A DNA stretch of 64,000 nt from Bacteroidota bacterium (GCA_023450085.1 JAEXHI010000035.1:48168-112167); one strand, 5' to 3'. Positions 34,128-43,284 are shown, numbered from the stretch's first letter. Notes: generated by a model from the sequence alone, not told the origin. Numbers and translations: made by a program.

Positions 34128-35468
34128 TTAACTACCTTGAAGGATTTTTGTTTTTTCTGAATTAAACTCTTCCTGCGTTAAAATTCCAGCGTCTAACAAT
34201 TCCTTTAAATCTAGTAACGCTTGTTTTTTGTCAACCGCATTTGTAGGTTGGGTGGTTGCGGAGACGGCGCTTGAAGTTTTGGCTGCAGCACTAGCTGGCC
34301 CATACTTAAGGAGCAACTCGGTAATTTCATTAAAGCCTTTAATGTTGGCATAATCAATGGCTTTTTGTTCTTTCGTATTTACTGTTGTTGGGTCAGCTTG
34401 GTTTTCTAACAACAAGGCTACCATATCTTTTTTGCCATTGGCCGCTGCGTAATGTAGAGACGTATTTCCGCTTTCATCTTGTACGTTGATGTTGGCTCCT
34501 TTGTTAAGTAATAATTTAATCATGCTGATGTGCCCACTTTTTGCTGCTACATGCATCAAGCTTTCACCGCCATAACTGTAAGTGTTGTTAAGCGTAAAAC
34601 TGGCATCATTACTCAAATTGGTCGCTGTTTCTACCCAATCAAGGTATGACGACATCGAGTGGTCTGAAGGGATAATGGGCTTGGCGTAATTTACATCAAC
34701 ACCATTATTTAGGAAAAGCTCCACAATTTCTTTCTGGTTATGGGCACAAGCATACCAAATTGGAGATAGCCCGTTTTTATTTGTGGTCAGCACATCTGCT
34801 CCATTTTCTACCAAAAGTTTAATCATCATTCTATTGGTATCATAACAAGCCAATAAGAGAGCGTTTTCTCCGTTGTGGTTGCTATGATTTATATCGGCGC
34901 CATGCTGAAGCAATAGTTCAGCTATTGGTAAGTTTTTTGAAGCGACTGCAATTAACAAAGGGGAATTGCCTTGCTTGTCAGTAGTATTAACATCAGCACC
35001 TTTAGCAAGTAATATTTCTATAACTTGACGATTTCGATTACCTGCAGCTAAAAGTAAAGCAGTTTCTGAAAGATTATTGCCATTATCTATGGATAAGTCG
35101 GTGCTCAATAATTTATCTAAAATTTCTACTTGTCCATAAGCAGCCGCTAAATGAAGTAAGCTATTGCCTTTATGGTCTCTAATTGCTGTACTTGCACCAT
35201 TTTCTATAAGATACAAAGCCGTTTGTTTCTGTTTCTGTAGCAATGCAAAATATAAAGGTGTTTCCCCTGCTTGATCTTCATAATTGATGTCCGCACCTTT
35301 ATCAAGTAATATTTTTACCAAATCTAAAAAACCATGATGCGCTGCGTAGTGAAGTGCGGTTCTTCCTTTTTCATCTGTATATTTTGGATCCGCTTCTCCA
35401 TTGCTGAGCAATAGTTCGGCTATTTTTCGTTTTCCTGATTCGCAAGCAATTATAAATGACATCGACAT
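34128..35468 (-). CDS. ankyrin-repeat protein with C-terminal SHOCT domain
   Basis: A 446-residue protein. About eleven ankyrin repeats cover residues 1-385, with typical units such as DEKGRTALHYAAHHGFLDLVKILLDKGADIN. The last 34 residues (DKKQALLDLKELLDAGILTQEEFNSEKTKIL) are a SHOCT domain, a short helical module common at bacterial protein ends. There is no signal peptide, so it is probably cytoplasmic. It lies downstream of another ankyrin gene on the same strand (gap 94 bp if that gene starts upstream). Ankyrin repeats bind proteins; no partner is identifiable. Confidence 0.9.
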   Translation of the reverse strand: MSMSFIIACESGKRKIAELLLSNGEADPKYTDEKGRTALHYAAHHGFLDLVKILLDKGADINYEDQAGETPLYFALLQKQKQTALYLIENGASTAIRDHKGNSLLHLAAAYGQVEILDKLLSTDLSIDNGNNLSETALLLAAGNRNRQVIEILLAKGADVNTTDKQGNSPLLIAVASKNLPIAELLLQHGADINHSNHNGENALLLACYDTNRMMIKLLVENGADVLTTNKNGLSPIWYACAHNQKEIVELFLNNGVDVNYAKPIIPSDHSMSSYLDWVETATNLSNDASFTLNNTYSYGGESLMHVAAKSGHISMIKLLLNKGANINVQDESGNTSLHYAAANGKKDMVALLLENQADPTTVNTKEQKAIDYANIKGFNEITELLLKYGPASAAAKTSSAVSATTQPTNAVDKKQALLDLKELLDAGILTQEEFNSEKTKILQGS

Positions 35469-35562
35469 ATGAAGAAATTTTGAATGAGTAAATGATTAAA
35501 TTTTGAATTGTAAAATGATCGATAATGCACGAAAACTAATGAACCAATGAACAAGTGAACTG

Positions 35563-36726
35563 TTACTTCATCAACAACTCTACTGTTTTGATTTTTAAGT
35601 TGTCATCACTGGCAAGAGCCAAAGCAGTTTGATCTTTGTTGTTGGTAATGCTTTTATCGGCACCGTTTTCAAGCAATAGCTTCACTTTTCGATAAGTTTC
35701 TTTTGCTTTATCTGCTTCGTAGTTCACGTTGTAGGCACAAACTTTATGTAAGAGCGTGTTGCCTTCATCATCCTGGCGGTTAATGTCAATGTTACCACTG
35801 TCAAGCACTGTTTGTAGTATCTCGGATTTTTTCTCTGCAATTAAATCCAATGGGGTTGTTGTTCTGCCGTAATAGGTGTTCATTTGATATACATCTGCAC
35901 CATCTTTTAATAGCTCTGCCAATAGTTGAAGCTCTCTTTCACTGCTGCTATAAATCATGCGTACGTATTCAAAAAATAAGCTCACTTGATCTTTATTAAG
36001 CTGATCAAAATCCGGACTCCCGTATTGACTTAATAACTGATACATTTCTGGGTCGAGCTTTTCAGCGACAGCTAAGTAGAAACTGCTTTTTCCCTTTTTA
36101 TCTAACTGACTGGGATCCGCACCCATTTCAAGTAGGGGAGCGACAAATTCTTTTCTATTCAGATCAATCGCTAAATGTAAAGATGTTTGCCCTACTACAT
36201 TTTCAGCATTCACGTCCAATCCCTGCTCGGTTAAAAATTTGATATAACTGATGAATAGTTCGGTATTTCTGGTATAGGTTTTGGCCACCTGATGTAGATA
36301 ACCTTCTTCAGCATTATTTTTAAAATTCACATCGGCGCCAGCATTAACTAAGCTAGAGATGAATGCTAAAGAAGCTTCCTTTTCGAAAAAATAGGAAAGT
36401 AGTGTTTTTCCAGCCACCTCATCATTGATGTTTTCAACTTTTGAGAAGAAATCGTCTAGAAAAGCCAACGAATCGTCATCAGTATTTAAACTATATAAAA
36501 TCCTGTCGAAAATGGTGTTGTTGAAACCATCTAATTCATAGATATCTAATTCGACAGATTTGTCTTTTAAGAGCAATTGTAAGATATCAAATTGTTTTTC
36601 TTTAAGTAAAGTATCAAAGAGCTGGCTTTTGGTGTAGATATTGATTGATGAGTCAAGTTTTTCGCCAGCTAATAATTGCTGTTTTGCTTCGTCAAAATTC
36701 TTAGATTGTATCGCTTGTAAAATCAT
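35563..36726 (-). CDS. ankyrin-repeat protein
   Basis: A 387-residue protein of degenerate ankyrin repeats (NVVGQTSLHLAIDLNRKEFVAPLLEMGADP and DDEGNTLLHKVCAYN are the clearest), without SHOCT tail or signal peptide. The ATG at 36726 (MILQAIQSKNF) is preferred over an in-frame TTG ten codons upstream. It precedes the SHOCT-tailed ankyrin gene on the same strand, so the two may form a transcription unit; they differ in sequence and are not a simple recent duplication. Confidence 0.87.
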   Translation of the reverse strand: MILQAIQSKNFDEAKQQLLAGEKLDSSINIYTKSQLFDTLLKEKQFDILQLLLKDKSVELDIYELDGFNNTIFDRILYSLNTDDDSLAFLDDFFSKVENINDEVAGKTLLSYFFEKEASLAFISSLVNAGADVNFKNNAEEGYLHQVAKTYTRNTELFISYIKFLTEQGLDVNAENVVGQTSLHLAIDLNRKEFVAPLLEMGADPSQLDKKGKSSFYLAVAEKLDPEMYQLLSQYGSPDFDQLNKDQVSLFFEYVRMIYSSSERELQLLAELLKDGADVYQMNTYYGRTTTPLDLIAEKKSEILQTVLDSGNIDINRQDDEGNTLLHKVCAYNVNYEADKAKETYRKVKLLLENGADKSITNNKDQTALALASDDNLKIKTVELLMK

Positions 36727-36816
36727 GGGCAATGGTTTTTGATAGAGTTTGCTCAATTTCTATACCAAGGATGGGATTTCCTTCAATTTCTCAGCTTTTT
36801 CAAATTGCTGTTAAAC

Positions 36817-36847
36817 AAAAAAAGTCCCGTACGTACGGGACTTTTTT
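36817..36847. terminator. terminator of the isc operon
   Basis: AAAAAAAGTCCCGTAC and its complement GTACGGGACTTTTTT form a nearly perfect 15-bp stem. On the minus strand it ends the iscS-iscU-iscA operon 20 bp after the iscA stop. Confidence 0.9.
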
Positions 36848-36866
36848 ATCATATGTTTCAAGAAAC

Positions 36867-37193
36867 TTATACAGAGAAACTTTCCCCGCAACCGCAGGTT
36901 CTGCTTGCATTAGGGTTGATAAAGTTAAAACCTTTACCGTTTAAGCCATCAGAGAAATCAAGTTCTGTACCAGCAAGGTATAAAAACGATTTCATGTCCA
37001 AGGCAATTCTAATCCCACGATCTTCAAAAAATTGGTCGCCAGTTTTCTCTTCGTTATCAAAATCAAGATTGTATGATAAACCAGAACAACCGCCACCTTT
37101 TACCGAAACACGTAAAAAGTAATCAGAACCCAATTCTGAATCTTGCATCAGGTGGTCTATCTTATCTTTAGCTTTATCTGTTATAGTAATCAT
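36867..37193 (-). CDS. iscA: A-type iron-sulfur carrier protein (IscA/ErpA/SufA)
   Basis: A 108-residue A-type carrier that passes Fe-S clusters to target proteins. The three conserved cysteines are present: C36 in GGGCSGLSY, and C100 and C102 in RTCGCGESF. It is the last gene of iscS-iscU-iscA. Sequence alone does not separate IscA, ErpA and SufA; the symbol follows the operon. Confidence 0.93.
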   Translation of the reverse strand: MITITDKAKDKIDHLMQDSELGSDYFLRVSVKGGGCSGLSYNLDFDNEEKTGDQFFEDRGIRIALDMKSFLYLAGTELDFSDGLNGKGFNFINPNASRTCGCGESFSV

Positions 37194-37203
37194 GATATTT
37201 ACG

Positions 37204-37231
37204 GTTTTAGATTTACGATTTTAGATTTTTT
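37204..37231. repeat. AT-rich direct repeat copy 1 (iscU-iscA gap)
   Basis: TTTTAGATTTACGATTTTAG begins here, and the same 20-mer lies at about 37734-37753 in the iscS-iscU gap. A related run is found at 50386-50420 before tpiA. All three are in short gaps directly next to start or stop codons. Confidence 0.55.
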
Positions 37232-37308
37232 AATCGGCAAATCATAAATCAGTTTTCATTTATAGACTTGGCAAATCGTCAATCGTAATTTGTCAAATCT
37301 AAAATTTC

Positions 37309-37722
37309 CTAGTGGTGTGATTTTGGCAATTCTAATGCTTCCAAACCATTTTTAACGCGATAGTCGTTAATAGCAGATTTGATTGCATCTTCGGCCAATA
37401 CCGAGCAGTGGATTTTTACTGGAGGTAAAGCTAACTCTTCTACCAAATCCATATTGTCGATAGCCAAAGCCTCATCAATTGTTTTTCCTTTTAACCACTC
37501 TGTAGCTAACGAAGAAGAAGCAATCGCTGAGCCACATCCAAAAGTTTTGAATTTAGCATCGGTAATTACATTCTCATCGTTCACTTCAATTTGCAAGCGC
37601 ATTACGTCGCCGCACTCAGGAGCACCAACTAAGCCAGTACCCACATTTTTATTTTCTTTATTTAAAGTACCAACGTTTCTAGGGTTGGTATAGTGATCAA
37701 TCACTTTCTCTGAATATGCCAT
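37309..37722 (-). CDS. iscU: iron-sulfur cluster scaffold protein
   Basis: The 137-residue scaffold on which IscS-derived sulfur and iron are assembled into [2Fe-2S]. All ligands are seen: C37 with D39 in GAPECGDV, C63 in FGCGSA, and H105-C106 in KIHCSVLAEDAI. The region that binds chaperone HscA (LPPVK) is present as ALPPVK, although hscA and hscB are not next to it. Located between iscS and iscA. Confidence 0.97.
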   Translation of the reverse strand: MAYSEKVIDHYTNPRNVGTLNKENKNVGTGLVGAPECGDVMRLQIEVNDENVITDAKFKTFGCGSAIASSSLATEWLKGKTIDEALAIDNMDLVEELALPPVKIHCSVLAEDAIKSAINDYRVKNGLEALELPKSHH

Positions 37723-37726
37723 GATA

Positions 37727-37757
37727 TTTTAGATTTTAGATTTACGATTTTAGATTT
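37727..37757. repeat. AT-rich direct repeat copy 2 (iscS-iscU gap)
   Basis: Second copy of the TTTTAGATTTACGATTTTAG repeat, just upstream of the iscU ATG on the minus strand, where the first copy sits just upstream of iscA. Confidence 0.55.
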
Positions 37758-37828
37758 CCCGCCACCGTAAATATGATATTCTTTTATTTTAATTAGCTAA
37801 TTAGCCGATATGATTATTATCTAATTTA

Positions 37829-39040
37829 TTAGTGTTCTGCCCACTCAATTTTGCTCAAGTCAATACCTTCTTTGAACATTTCCCACAGTGGAGAAAGATC
37901 TCTCAAGTGGTTAACAGCTTTTTTGGTATTTTCTACAGCGTAATCAACTTCTTCTTCAGTGGTAAATCTACCTAAACCAAAACGTATCGAAGAGTGTGCC
38001 AAATCATCAGAAAGGCCTAAAGCTTTTAATACATATGATGGTTCTAATGAAGCAGAAGTACAAGCTGAACCTGAAGAAACCGCTAAATCTTTCATCGCCA
38101 TCATTAAACCTTCACCTTCTACATATTTAAAAGAGATGTTGGCAACATGTGGCAAACGATGATTTACGTTTCCGTTTACATAGCTTTCTTCAAGTTGAGT
38201 TAATGCACTCTCTAATTTATCACGTAAGCCAGATAAACGTTTTGCTTCTTCGTCCATTTCTAAACGACAAAGTTCACAAGCTTTACCTAAGCCAACAATA
38301 CCTGGTACGTTTAAGGTTCCTGAACGCATGCCACGCTCATGACCACCGCCGTCCATTTGAGCGGTAACTTTAACTCTTGGTCCTTTTCTGCGTACATACA
38401 AAGCACCAATACCTTTTGGTCCGTACATTTTGTGTGCACTGAAAGCCATCAAGTCAATACCGTCAGCATTTACATCTACTGGGATTTTGCCTACAGCTTG
38501 CGTAGCATCAGTCATGAACAAAGCGCCGTGTTTGTGTGCTATGGCAGAAATTTCTTTTACTGGTTGTACTACACCAATTTCGTTGTTGCCGTACATGATA
38601 GATACCAAAATGGTTTCAGGAGTCATTGCCGCTTCAAGCTCTTGAAGGTCAATTAAGCCATCTTCCTTTACATTTAGGTAAGTGATTTTTGCACCCAGTT
38701 TTTCCAAATGCTTGCAAGTATCTAATACAGCTTTATGTTCTGTAGTAGCGGTAATGATGTGATTACCTTTATCAGCATACATTTCAAAAACACCTTTAAT
38801 AGCCAAGTTATCTGCTTCAGTAGCACCAGAAGTAAAGATGATTTCTTTTTCTGTACAGCCAATTAATTTAGCAACTTGCTCACGGGCGTAGTCTACTGCT
38901 TCTTCAGCCACCCAGCCAAAAGCGTGGTTACGGCTAGCTGCATTACCAAACTTAGAAGTAAAGTAAGGTAACATAGCTTCTAAAACCCTTGGGTCTAAAG
39001 GAGTAGTAGCGTTATTATCTAAGTAAATAGGAAGTTCCAT
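37829..39040 (-). CDS. iscS: cysteine desulfurase
   Basis: A 403-residue PLP enzyme that takes sulfur from cysteine for Fe-S clusters and tRNA thiolation. PLP-binding lysine K204 in SAHKMYGPKG; the catalytic loop cysteine C327 in SSGSACTSASLEPSYVL is typical of group I (IscS-type). The C-terminus SPLWEMFKEGIDLSKIEWAEH matches the IscU-docking tail of IscS. First gene of iscS-iscU-iscA; no iscR, hscBA or fdx is adjacent, so the operon is reduced compared with E. coli. Confidence 0.97.
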   Translation of the reverse strand: MELPIYLDNNATTPLDPRVLEAMLPYFTSKFGNAASRNHAFGWVAEEAVDYAREQVAKLIGCTEKEIIFTSGATEADNLAIKGVFEMYADKGNHIITATTEHKAVLDTCKHLEKLGAKITYLNVKEDGLIDLQELEAAMTPETILVSIMYGNNEIGVVQPVKEISAIAHKHGALFMTDATQAVGKIPVDVNADGIDLMAFSAHKMYGPKGIGALYVRRKGPRVKVTAQMDGGGHERGMRSGTLNVPGIVGLGKACELCRLEMDEEAKRLSGLRDKLESALTQLEESYVNGNVNHRLPHVANISFKYVEGEGLMMAMKDLAVSSGSACTSASLEPSYVLKALGLSDDLAHSSIRFGLGRFTTEEEVDYAVENTKKAVNHLRDLSPLWEMFKEGIDLSKIEWAEH

Positions 39041-39067
39041 TATCTAATTCTTGTCTTAATTAATATA

Positions 39068-39095
39068 CAAAGATACGAAAAAACTTTCCGAACAA
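39068..39095 (-). promoter_or_regulatory. promoter of the isc operon
   Basis: On the minus strand TTG (39095-39093), a 17-bp spacer and a perfect TATCTTTG (39075-39068), ending 27 bp before the iscS ATG. One of the best matches to the Bacteroidota consensus in the window. Confidence 0.6.
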
Positions 39096-39210
39096 TTATA
39101 AATAATAGCTATGAAGCTATAGTTAAAACCTGCATTTTTACATTTCGATAACGAGAAGGAGTAGTTAGGGGTAATAACCTGCAACGAATAACTTTTTCTA
39201 ATTAGAAAAA

Positions 39211-39612
39211 ATGAACAAAATAGAACACATTGGCATTGCCGTGAACGATTTGAAGCAAGCCTCTGCATTGTACGAGAAGCTATTGGGTACAAGCTGCTAT
39301 AAAACAGAAACCGTTGAAAGCGAAAATGTAGATACTGCTTTCTTTAAAGTGGGCGAAAATAAGATTGAACTTTTGGCGGCAACTGCCGAAGAAAGTGCTA
39401 TTGCCAAATTCATAAGCAAAAAAGGGGAAGGGATACATCATATTGCCTTTGATGTAGACGATATTTATGCCGAAATGGAAAGATTGAAGAGCGAAGGTTT
39501 TGTATTGCTTAATGAACAGCCCAAAAAAGGTGCAGATAACAAGTTGATTTGTTTTGTGCATCCTAAAACGACCAATGGTGTTTTAATAGAACTTTGCCAG
39601 GAGATCAGATGA
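39211..39612 (+). CDS. mce: methylmalonyl-CoA epimerase
   Basis: A 133-residue vicinal-oxygen-chelate protein interconverting the R and S forms of methylmalonyl-CoA in the propionate/succinate route. Metal ligands fit: H7 in IEHIGIAVNDL, a histidine in GIHHIAFDVDD, and the glutamate of IELCQE near the end. Length is typical. The mutase is not in the window. It is divergent from iscS. Confidence 0.93.
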   Translation: MNKIEHIGIAVNDLKQASALYEKLLGTSCYKTETVESENVDTAFFKVGENKIELLAATAEESAIAKFISKKGEGIHHIAFDVDDIYAEMERLKSEGFVLLNEQPKKGADNKLICFVHPKTTNGVLIELCQEIR

Positions 39613-39650
39613 GTGGAAGAGTTAAGATAGTTTAGAATAGGGTTGAAAAA

Positions 39651-40298
39651 ATGGAGATTTCATATTTAACATGGGATGATTATCCCATAGCTTTTGAATA
39701 TTTAACAGAAATCGAACGTTATTCCAAAGTATTTAAGATAGGACAATCGACAAAAAAAATAGAACATTACTATGAAGGTGGTCTGCAATATGTTGAATAT
39801 TTTAAAGATTTTGATGAAGATGAAGTGCGAATTATAGAAGAATTATCTATTCTATCCGTGGAATGTTATATAAAAACAGTTGATTTTTTTGCTTCATTAA
39901 GGTTGGTGAAATCTAATCTTTATGAAAATGGTGTTTTGACGTTGAAAAGAAAAGAGTTGTTAGATAGACATGAAAATATTATTGCCGAGGAAGAAACAGA
40001 CGTTGTAACTGGTAAACCTGATTTTACAAAGACTGTTAAAAAGATTTTTGCAGGACACAAGTATTATAGTGATTTTTATCCAATAACTACAATAACTTAT
40101 GATGAAGATGGAGGGATAGCATCAATTGAAGTAGAGGTGGACGATATAATGGGGCAAGATAATTATGGTTTTTATCCAGATGGGATACAAGGAGAAAGTG
40201 ATATTGACACTTGGATTTTGAATAGAAAATGTAATAACGAAGAGGTTGATTATTACATTCAACCAACCCTTGAGCCAGTTACAATTTGGATTGAATAA
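39651..40298 (+). CDS. hypothetical protein, acidic, unrecognised
   Basis: I do not recognise this 215-residue protein. It has no signal peptide or membrane segment and is acidic and rich in Tyr, Glu and Asp. It begins MEISYLTWDDYPIAFEYLTEIERY and contains an aromatic-rich centre (HKYYSDFYPITTITYDEDG). The composition of the gene (very A/T-rich third positions) is a bit more AT-rich than its neighbours. It follows mce by 38 bp and precedes another small unknown gene by 18 bp. Confidence 0.65.
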   Translation: MEISYLTWDDYPIAFEYLTEIERYSKVFKIGQSTKKIEHYYEGGLQYVEYFKDFDEDEVRIIEELSILSVECYIKTVDFFASLRLVKSNLYENGVLTLKRKELLDRHENIIAEEETDVVTGKPDFTKTVKKIFAGHKYYSDFYPITTITYDEDGGIASIEVEVDDIMGQDNYGFYPDGIQGESDIDTWILNRKCNNEEVDYYIQPTLEPVTIWIE

Positions 40299-40316
40299 TT
40301 TCGGTGTTATAATATT

Positions 40317-40613
40317 ATGAGTGGAATGTCATTAGTGAAAATGGTAGGCAAAGATTTTGAACTGCCTGAAGAAATATCCGAAGCGCAGTTGCGTGAAGCA
40401 TTGGTACGAGCTTTCGAATATTTGGTGGAAGATGATTTCCCAAAATTGGTGCAAATCCTGTACCGAGCCGATGTGGATCAGGACAAGCTTAAAAAGCTGC
40501 TGGAAAGTGCCGAAAACTCCAGTTCTGGAGAGGTTATAGCTGATGCTTATATCACAAGACAAAAAGCTAAACTAGAAATCTGGAATAAATATAGTAAGCC
40601 TTCTACTGAGTAA
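40317..40613 (+). CDS. hypothetical small helical protein
   Basis: A 98-residue protein without signal or membrane segment. It is mostly helical by composition; the core LREALVRAFEYLVEDDFPKLVQILYRADVDQDKLKKLLE suggests a small helical bundle. Not assigned. Its last 11 bases overlap the end of the convergent serine hydrolase gene. Probably the last gene of a run with mce and the preceding unknown gene. Confidence 0.7.
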   Translation: MSGMSLVKMVGKDFELPEEISEAQLREALVRAFEYLVEDDFPKLVQILYRADVDQDKLKKLLESAENSSSGEVIADAYITRQKAKLEIWNKYSKPSTE

Positions 40614-41679
40614 TAATAGCGATGGCCTCATTGGCTATCTTTTTTAGGTCTCCAGCGTCGGTATTACAGAAAATAATCACCTTGTGTTGAGAGTTTGGTA
40701 ACTGCAAGTAGGTATGGTTAAAGCCTCCTATGTTACCATTACGTTCAATAATCACCATTTTTTTACCTGCAATGGTTTCTTCACCCACGTAACCTCCTGG
40801 AGAAACGTAATAATTTCTGTTTTCGACTAAACCAATTTCTTTTAAGGGTTGGTAAAGCTCCATTACTGATGATTTGTTGACGATTTCCTGATGCTCCAAT
40901 GCTGAGCTAAATTTTAGGAGCTCACTTGGAGTGCTGAACATCGCTCCAGCACCTGCATAATTTTCAATATACAATGGGTAATTGTTCTGTAATGGATCCT
41001 TTACTTTTTCGTTGCCGAAAGAATAGTTGTAATAGCCGTATGCCAAATTGCTGATCACAGAATCTCTAATGGTTACTCCCGTGTTTTCAAGTTTTAAAGG
41101 CTTTACAATCAGCTCATGAAGTAGTTGGATCCAAGGCTTTGCTGATATTTGTTCCAAAACAGCGGTAAGCAAAATGAAATTGACATTATTATATCTGTAT
41201 TTGCTGCCGGGTTCAAATAAAAGTGTGTCTTTAATTCTTTTAGCAATGAAATCTTTAGGGGATAGCTTCACCATATAGTCGGGTATTTTCTCGTTGGGTA
41301 AACCCGAAGTATGGTGAATAAGGTCTTTCACTTTGATTTTCGTGTTGTGTTTGGGCAATAAGGTTGGTGCATACACATCGATAGTATTGTTGAAGTCTAA
41401 TTTCCCTTGTTCCTTTAGTTTAAATGCCAATACAGAAACATATAATTTGGTAATGGAGGCAATAGGAAAGCGGGTTTCTTTGTTGATAGGGACACTGAAT
41501 TGTCTATTTCCCAATCCATACTGCTTTTCAAAAATGATCTGATTACCTTTTGTAATCAATACCGAGCCATCAAATTGGCCCTTTTTGAGGTTCGCAGTAA
41601 ATAAGCTGTCGAGTTGTTTTTGTTGAGCGCTAACATTAAAAACATAAAGTAGCAGAATAACAATTCCTTTAAGTTTCAT
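40603..41679 (-). CDS. secreted serine hydrolase, class C beta-lactamase fold
   Basis: A 358-residue protein with a signal peptide (MKLKGIVILLLYVFNVSA). The SxxK motif is S75-I-T-K78 (PIASITKLY) and the YxN motif is in SKYRYNNVNFILL. The third, KTG-like motif is not obvious near the C-terminus (HKVIIFCNTD). Proteins of this family include esterases and D-amino-acid peptidases; beta-lactam resistance should not be assumed. It converges on and overlaps the end of a small unknown gene. Confidence 0.88.
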   Translation of the reverse strand: MKLKGIVILLLYVFNVSAQQKQLDSLFTANLKKGQFDGSVLITKGNQIIFEKQYGLGNRQFSVPINKETRFPIASITKLYVSVLAFKLKEQGKLDFNNTIDVYAPTLLPKHNTKIKVKDLIHHTSGLPNEKIPDYMVKLSPKDFIAKRIKDTLLFEPGSKYRYNNVNFILLTAVLEQISAKPWIQLLHELIVKPLKLENTGVTIRDSVISNLAYGYYNYSFGNEKVKDPLQNNYPLYIENYAGAGAMFSTPSELLKFSSALEHQEIVNKSSVMELYQPLKEIGLVENRNYYVSPGGYVGEETIAGKKMVIIERNGNIGGFNHTYLQLPNSQHKVIIFCNTDAGDLKKIANEAIAIITQ

Positions 41680-41762
41680 CTTTTAGTTTTTCGACATAAG
41701 ACAATGAAACTTAAAGGACGTTGCATGTAAAATGGAATATTTCTACTTCTTTTTTCGAGATA

Positions 41763-41793
41763 GACTTACGAAGTTTTAGAAACTTCGTAAGTC
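41763..41793. repeat. 12-bp inverted repeat of the CGTAGG palindrome style
   Basis: GACTTACGAAGT and ACTTCGTAAGTC around TTTAGAA. It has the same centre (TTTTAGAAA) and layout as the AACCTCGTAGGTT palindromes. It lies 28 bp after the antiporter stop but has no T-tract on the minus strand, so a terminator role is doubtful. Confidence 0.6.
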
Positions 41794-41821
41794 CTATTAA
41801 CCTGTGTATCTGTGGCTAAAA

Positions 41822-43069
41822 TTAATCTTCCTCTTTCGAAAGTGCTTTTGTGGCCACTTTGCCAACGCTTAGGCCCTGTACAATGATAGAGAATACGACA
41901 ATAAAATAAGTGATGGCCAAAATAACTGGCTTGTGTGGGCCTTCGTCGATAGATAGGGCTAGAGCAATAGAAACACCGCCTCTTAAACCTCCCCAAACCA
42001 ATACTTTAATGGTGCCCTTGCTAAATTTGTTTCTAAAAGGAATCACTTTAACAGGGATGTAGATAGAAATAAATCTGGCAAAAAGTACCACGATAATACT
42101 AATACCGCCCATTACCCAGTAATTAGTGATGTTAGGAATAATCAAGAGTTCAAAACCGATGAAAAGGAATAAGATTGCATTTAAAATTTCATCAATCAAC
42201 TCCCAAAATTTGTTCAGGTAATCTTTGGTAGTGGCCGACATTGCCGTTCTTTTGCCATAATTACCAATCACAATACCAGCAGCAACCATGGTAAGTGGCC
42301 CAGAAATATGCATGGCTCTTGCAATTAAATAACCGCCCATCACTACAGATAAAGTAATTAGGACAGAAACTTTATAGTCGTCAATTTTACGCATGGCGTT
42401 TGAAGCACCTAAGCCTAGCAGCGCTCCTACAATAAATCCACCGGCCGCTTCTTTTACCAAAAGCCATGAAATATTGCTGAAAGAAATGTCAATGTCACTG
42501 CTTTGGGTCAGTTGCAATATCACGGCAAAAACAACAACGGCAACACCATCGTTAAAGAGAGATTCGCCAGCTACTTTGGTTTCGAGCGATTTCTTTACTT
42601 TGGCTTCCTTTAAAACGCCCATTACTGCAATAGGATCTGTAGGGGAAATTAAAGCTCCAAATAGCAAACAGTATAAAAACGGAATGTTAAGGTTAAATAT
42701 TGGTGCGATGTAGAATGTCAATCCGCCGACTACGAAAGTAGAAATGACCACACTTACCGTAGAGAAAATAACGATTGGACCCCTTTGTTCCTTTAGATCT
42801 TTAAGGTTGATATGGATAGCCCCTGCAAATAAGAGGAAATTTAACATGGCTCCCATCAGCACTTCGGTAAAATCTACATCTCGCAAAAGATTAGAAAAAT
42901 GGGTGAATGTATCAGGAAACAAGTGACCTGTAATAACCAAAACTATTGACGATAGCATCGCGATAATCATGATACCGATAGTAGAGGGAAGCTTTAGGTA
43001 GCGCAAATTTAGATAGGAAAAAAATGAGGCTAGAACAATGAGGACAGAAAACGAATAGTATAACTCCAT
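41822..43069 (-). CDS. Na+/H+ antiporter (CPA1/NhaP family)
   Basis: A 415-residue inner-membrane protein with about 12 helices. The ion-binding helix is GESLFNDGVAVVVFAVIL (around residue 170), with the ND of CPA1 electroneutral exchangers, and the SPTDPIAVMGVLKEAKVKKSLETKVAGES block precedes it, both diagnostic. A second conserved R-containing helix, VWGGLRGGVSIALALSI, is near the C-terminus. It exchanges Na+ (or K+) for H+ for pH or salt homeostasis. Single gene. Confidence 0.94.
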   Translation of the reverse strand: MELYYSFSVLIVLASFFSYLNLRYLKLPSTIGIMIIAMLSSIVLVITGHLFPDTFTHFSNLLRDVDFTEVLMGAMLNFLLFAGAIHINLKDLKEQRGPIVIFSTVSVVISTFVVGGLTFYIAPIFNLNIPFLYCLLFGALISPTDPIAVMGVLKEAKVKKSLETKVAGESLFNDGVAVVVFAVILQLTQSSDIDISFSNISWLLVKEAAGGFIVGALLGLGASNAMRKIDDYKVSVLITLSVVMGGYLIARAMHISGPLTMVAAGIVIGNYGKRTAMSATTKDYLNKFWELIDEILNAILFLFIGFELLIIPNITNYWVMGGISIIVVLFARFISIYIPVKVIPFRNKFSKGTIKVLVWGGLRGGVSIALALSIDEGPHKPVILAITYFIVVFSIIVQGLSVGKVATKALSKEED

Positions 43070-43284
43070 GAATAAAAATTAAAGATTTTCGAAATAGGTA
43101 AGTTCGCAATATAACGATTAGAGACTTTTTGGCCAATTTTTAAGGCAGCTTTGTTACACTTAAAAGGTTAAAAATGGATATTCTTTTTATTTGATAAATA
43201 CCCCAATGGGGTATCGGTTTTTTAGGCTTAAGTGTTTATATTGCAAATATTTGTAGCTTGGTTTGGAACGGTAACTCTCGTATC

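Noticed and set aside
40603..40613. Overlap of convergent genes as a possible annotation error
   Set aside because: An 11-bp tail-to-tail overlap is normal and both reading frames are supported by coding content.
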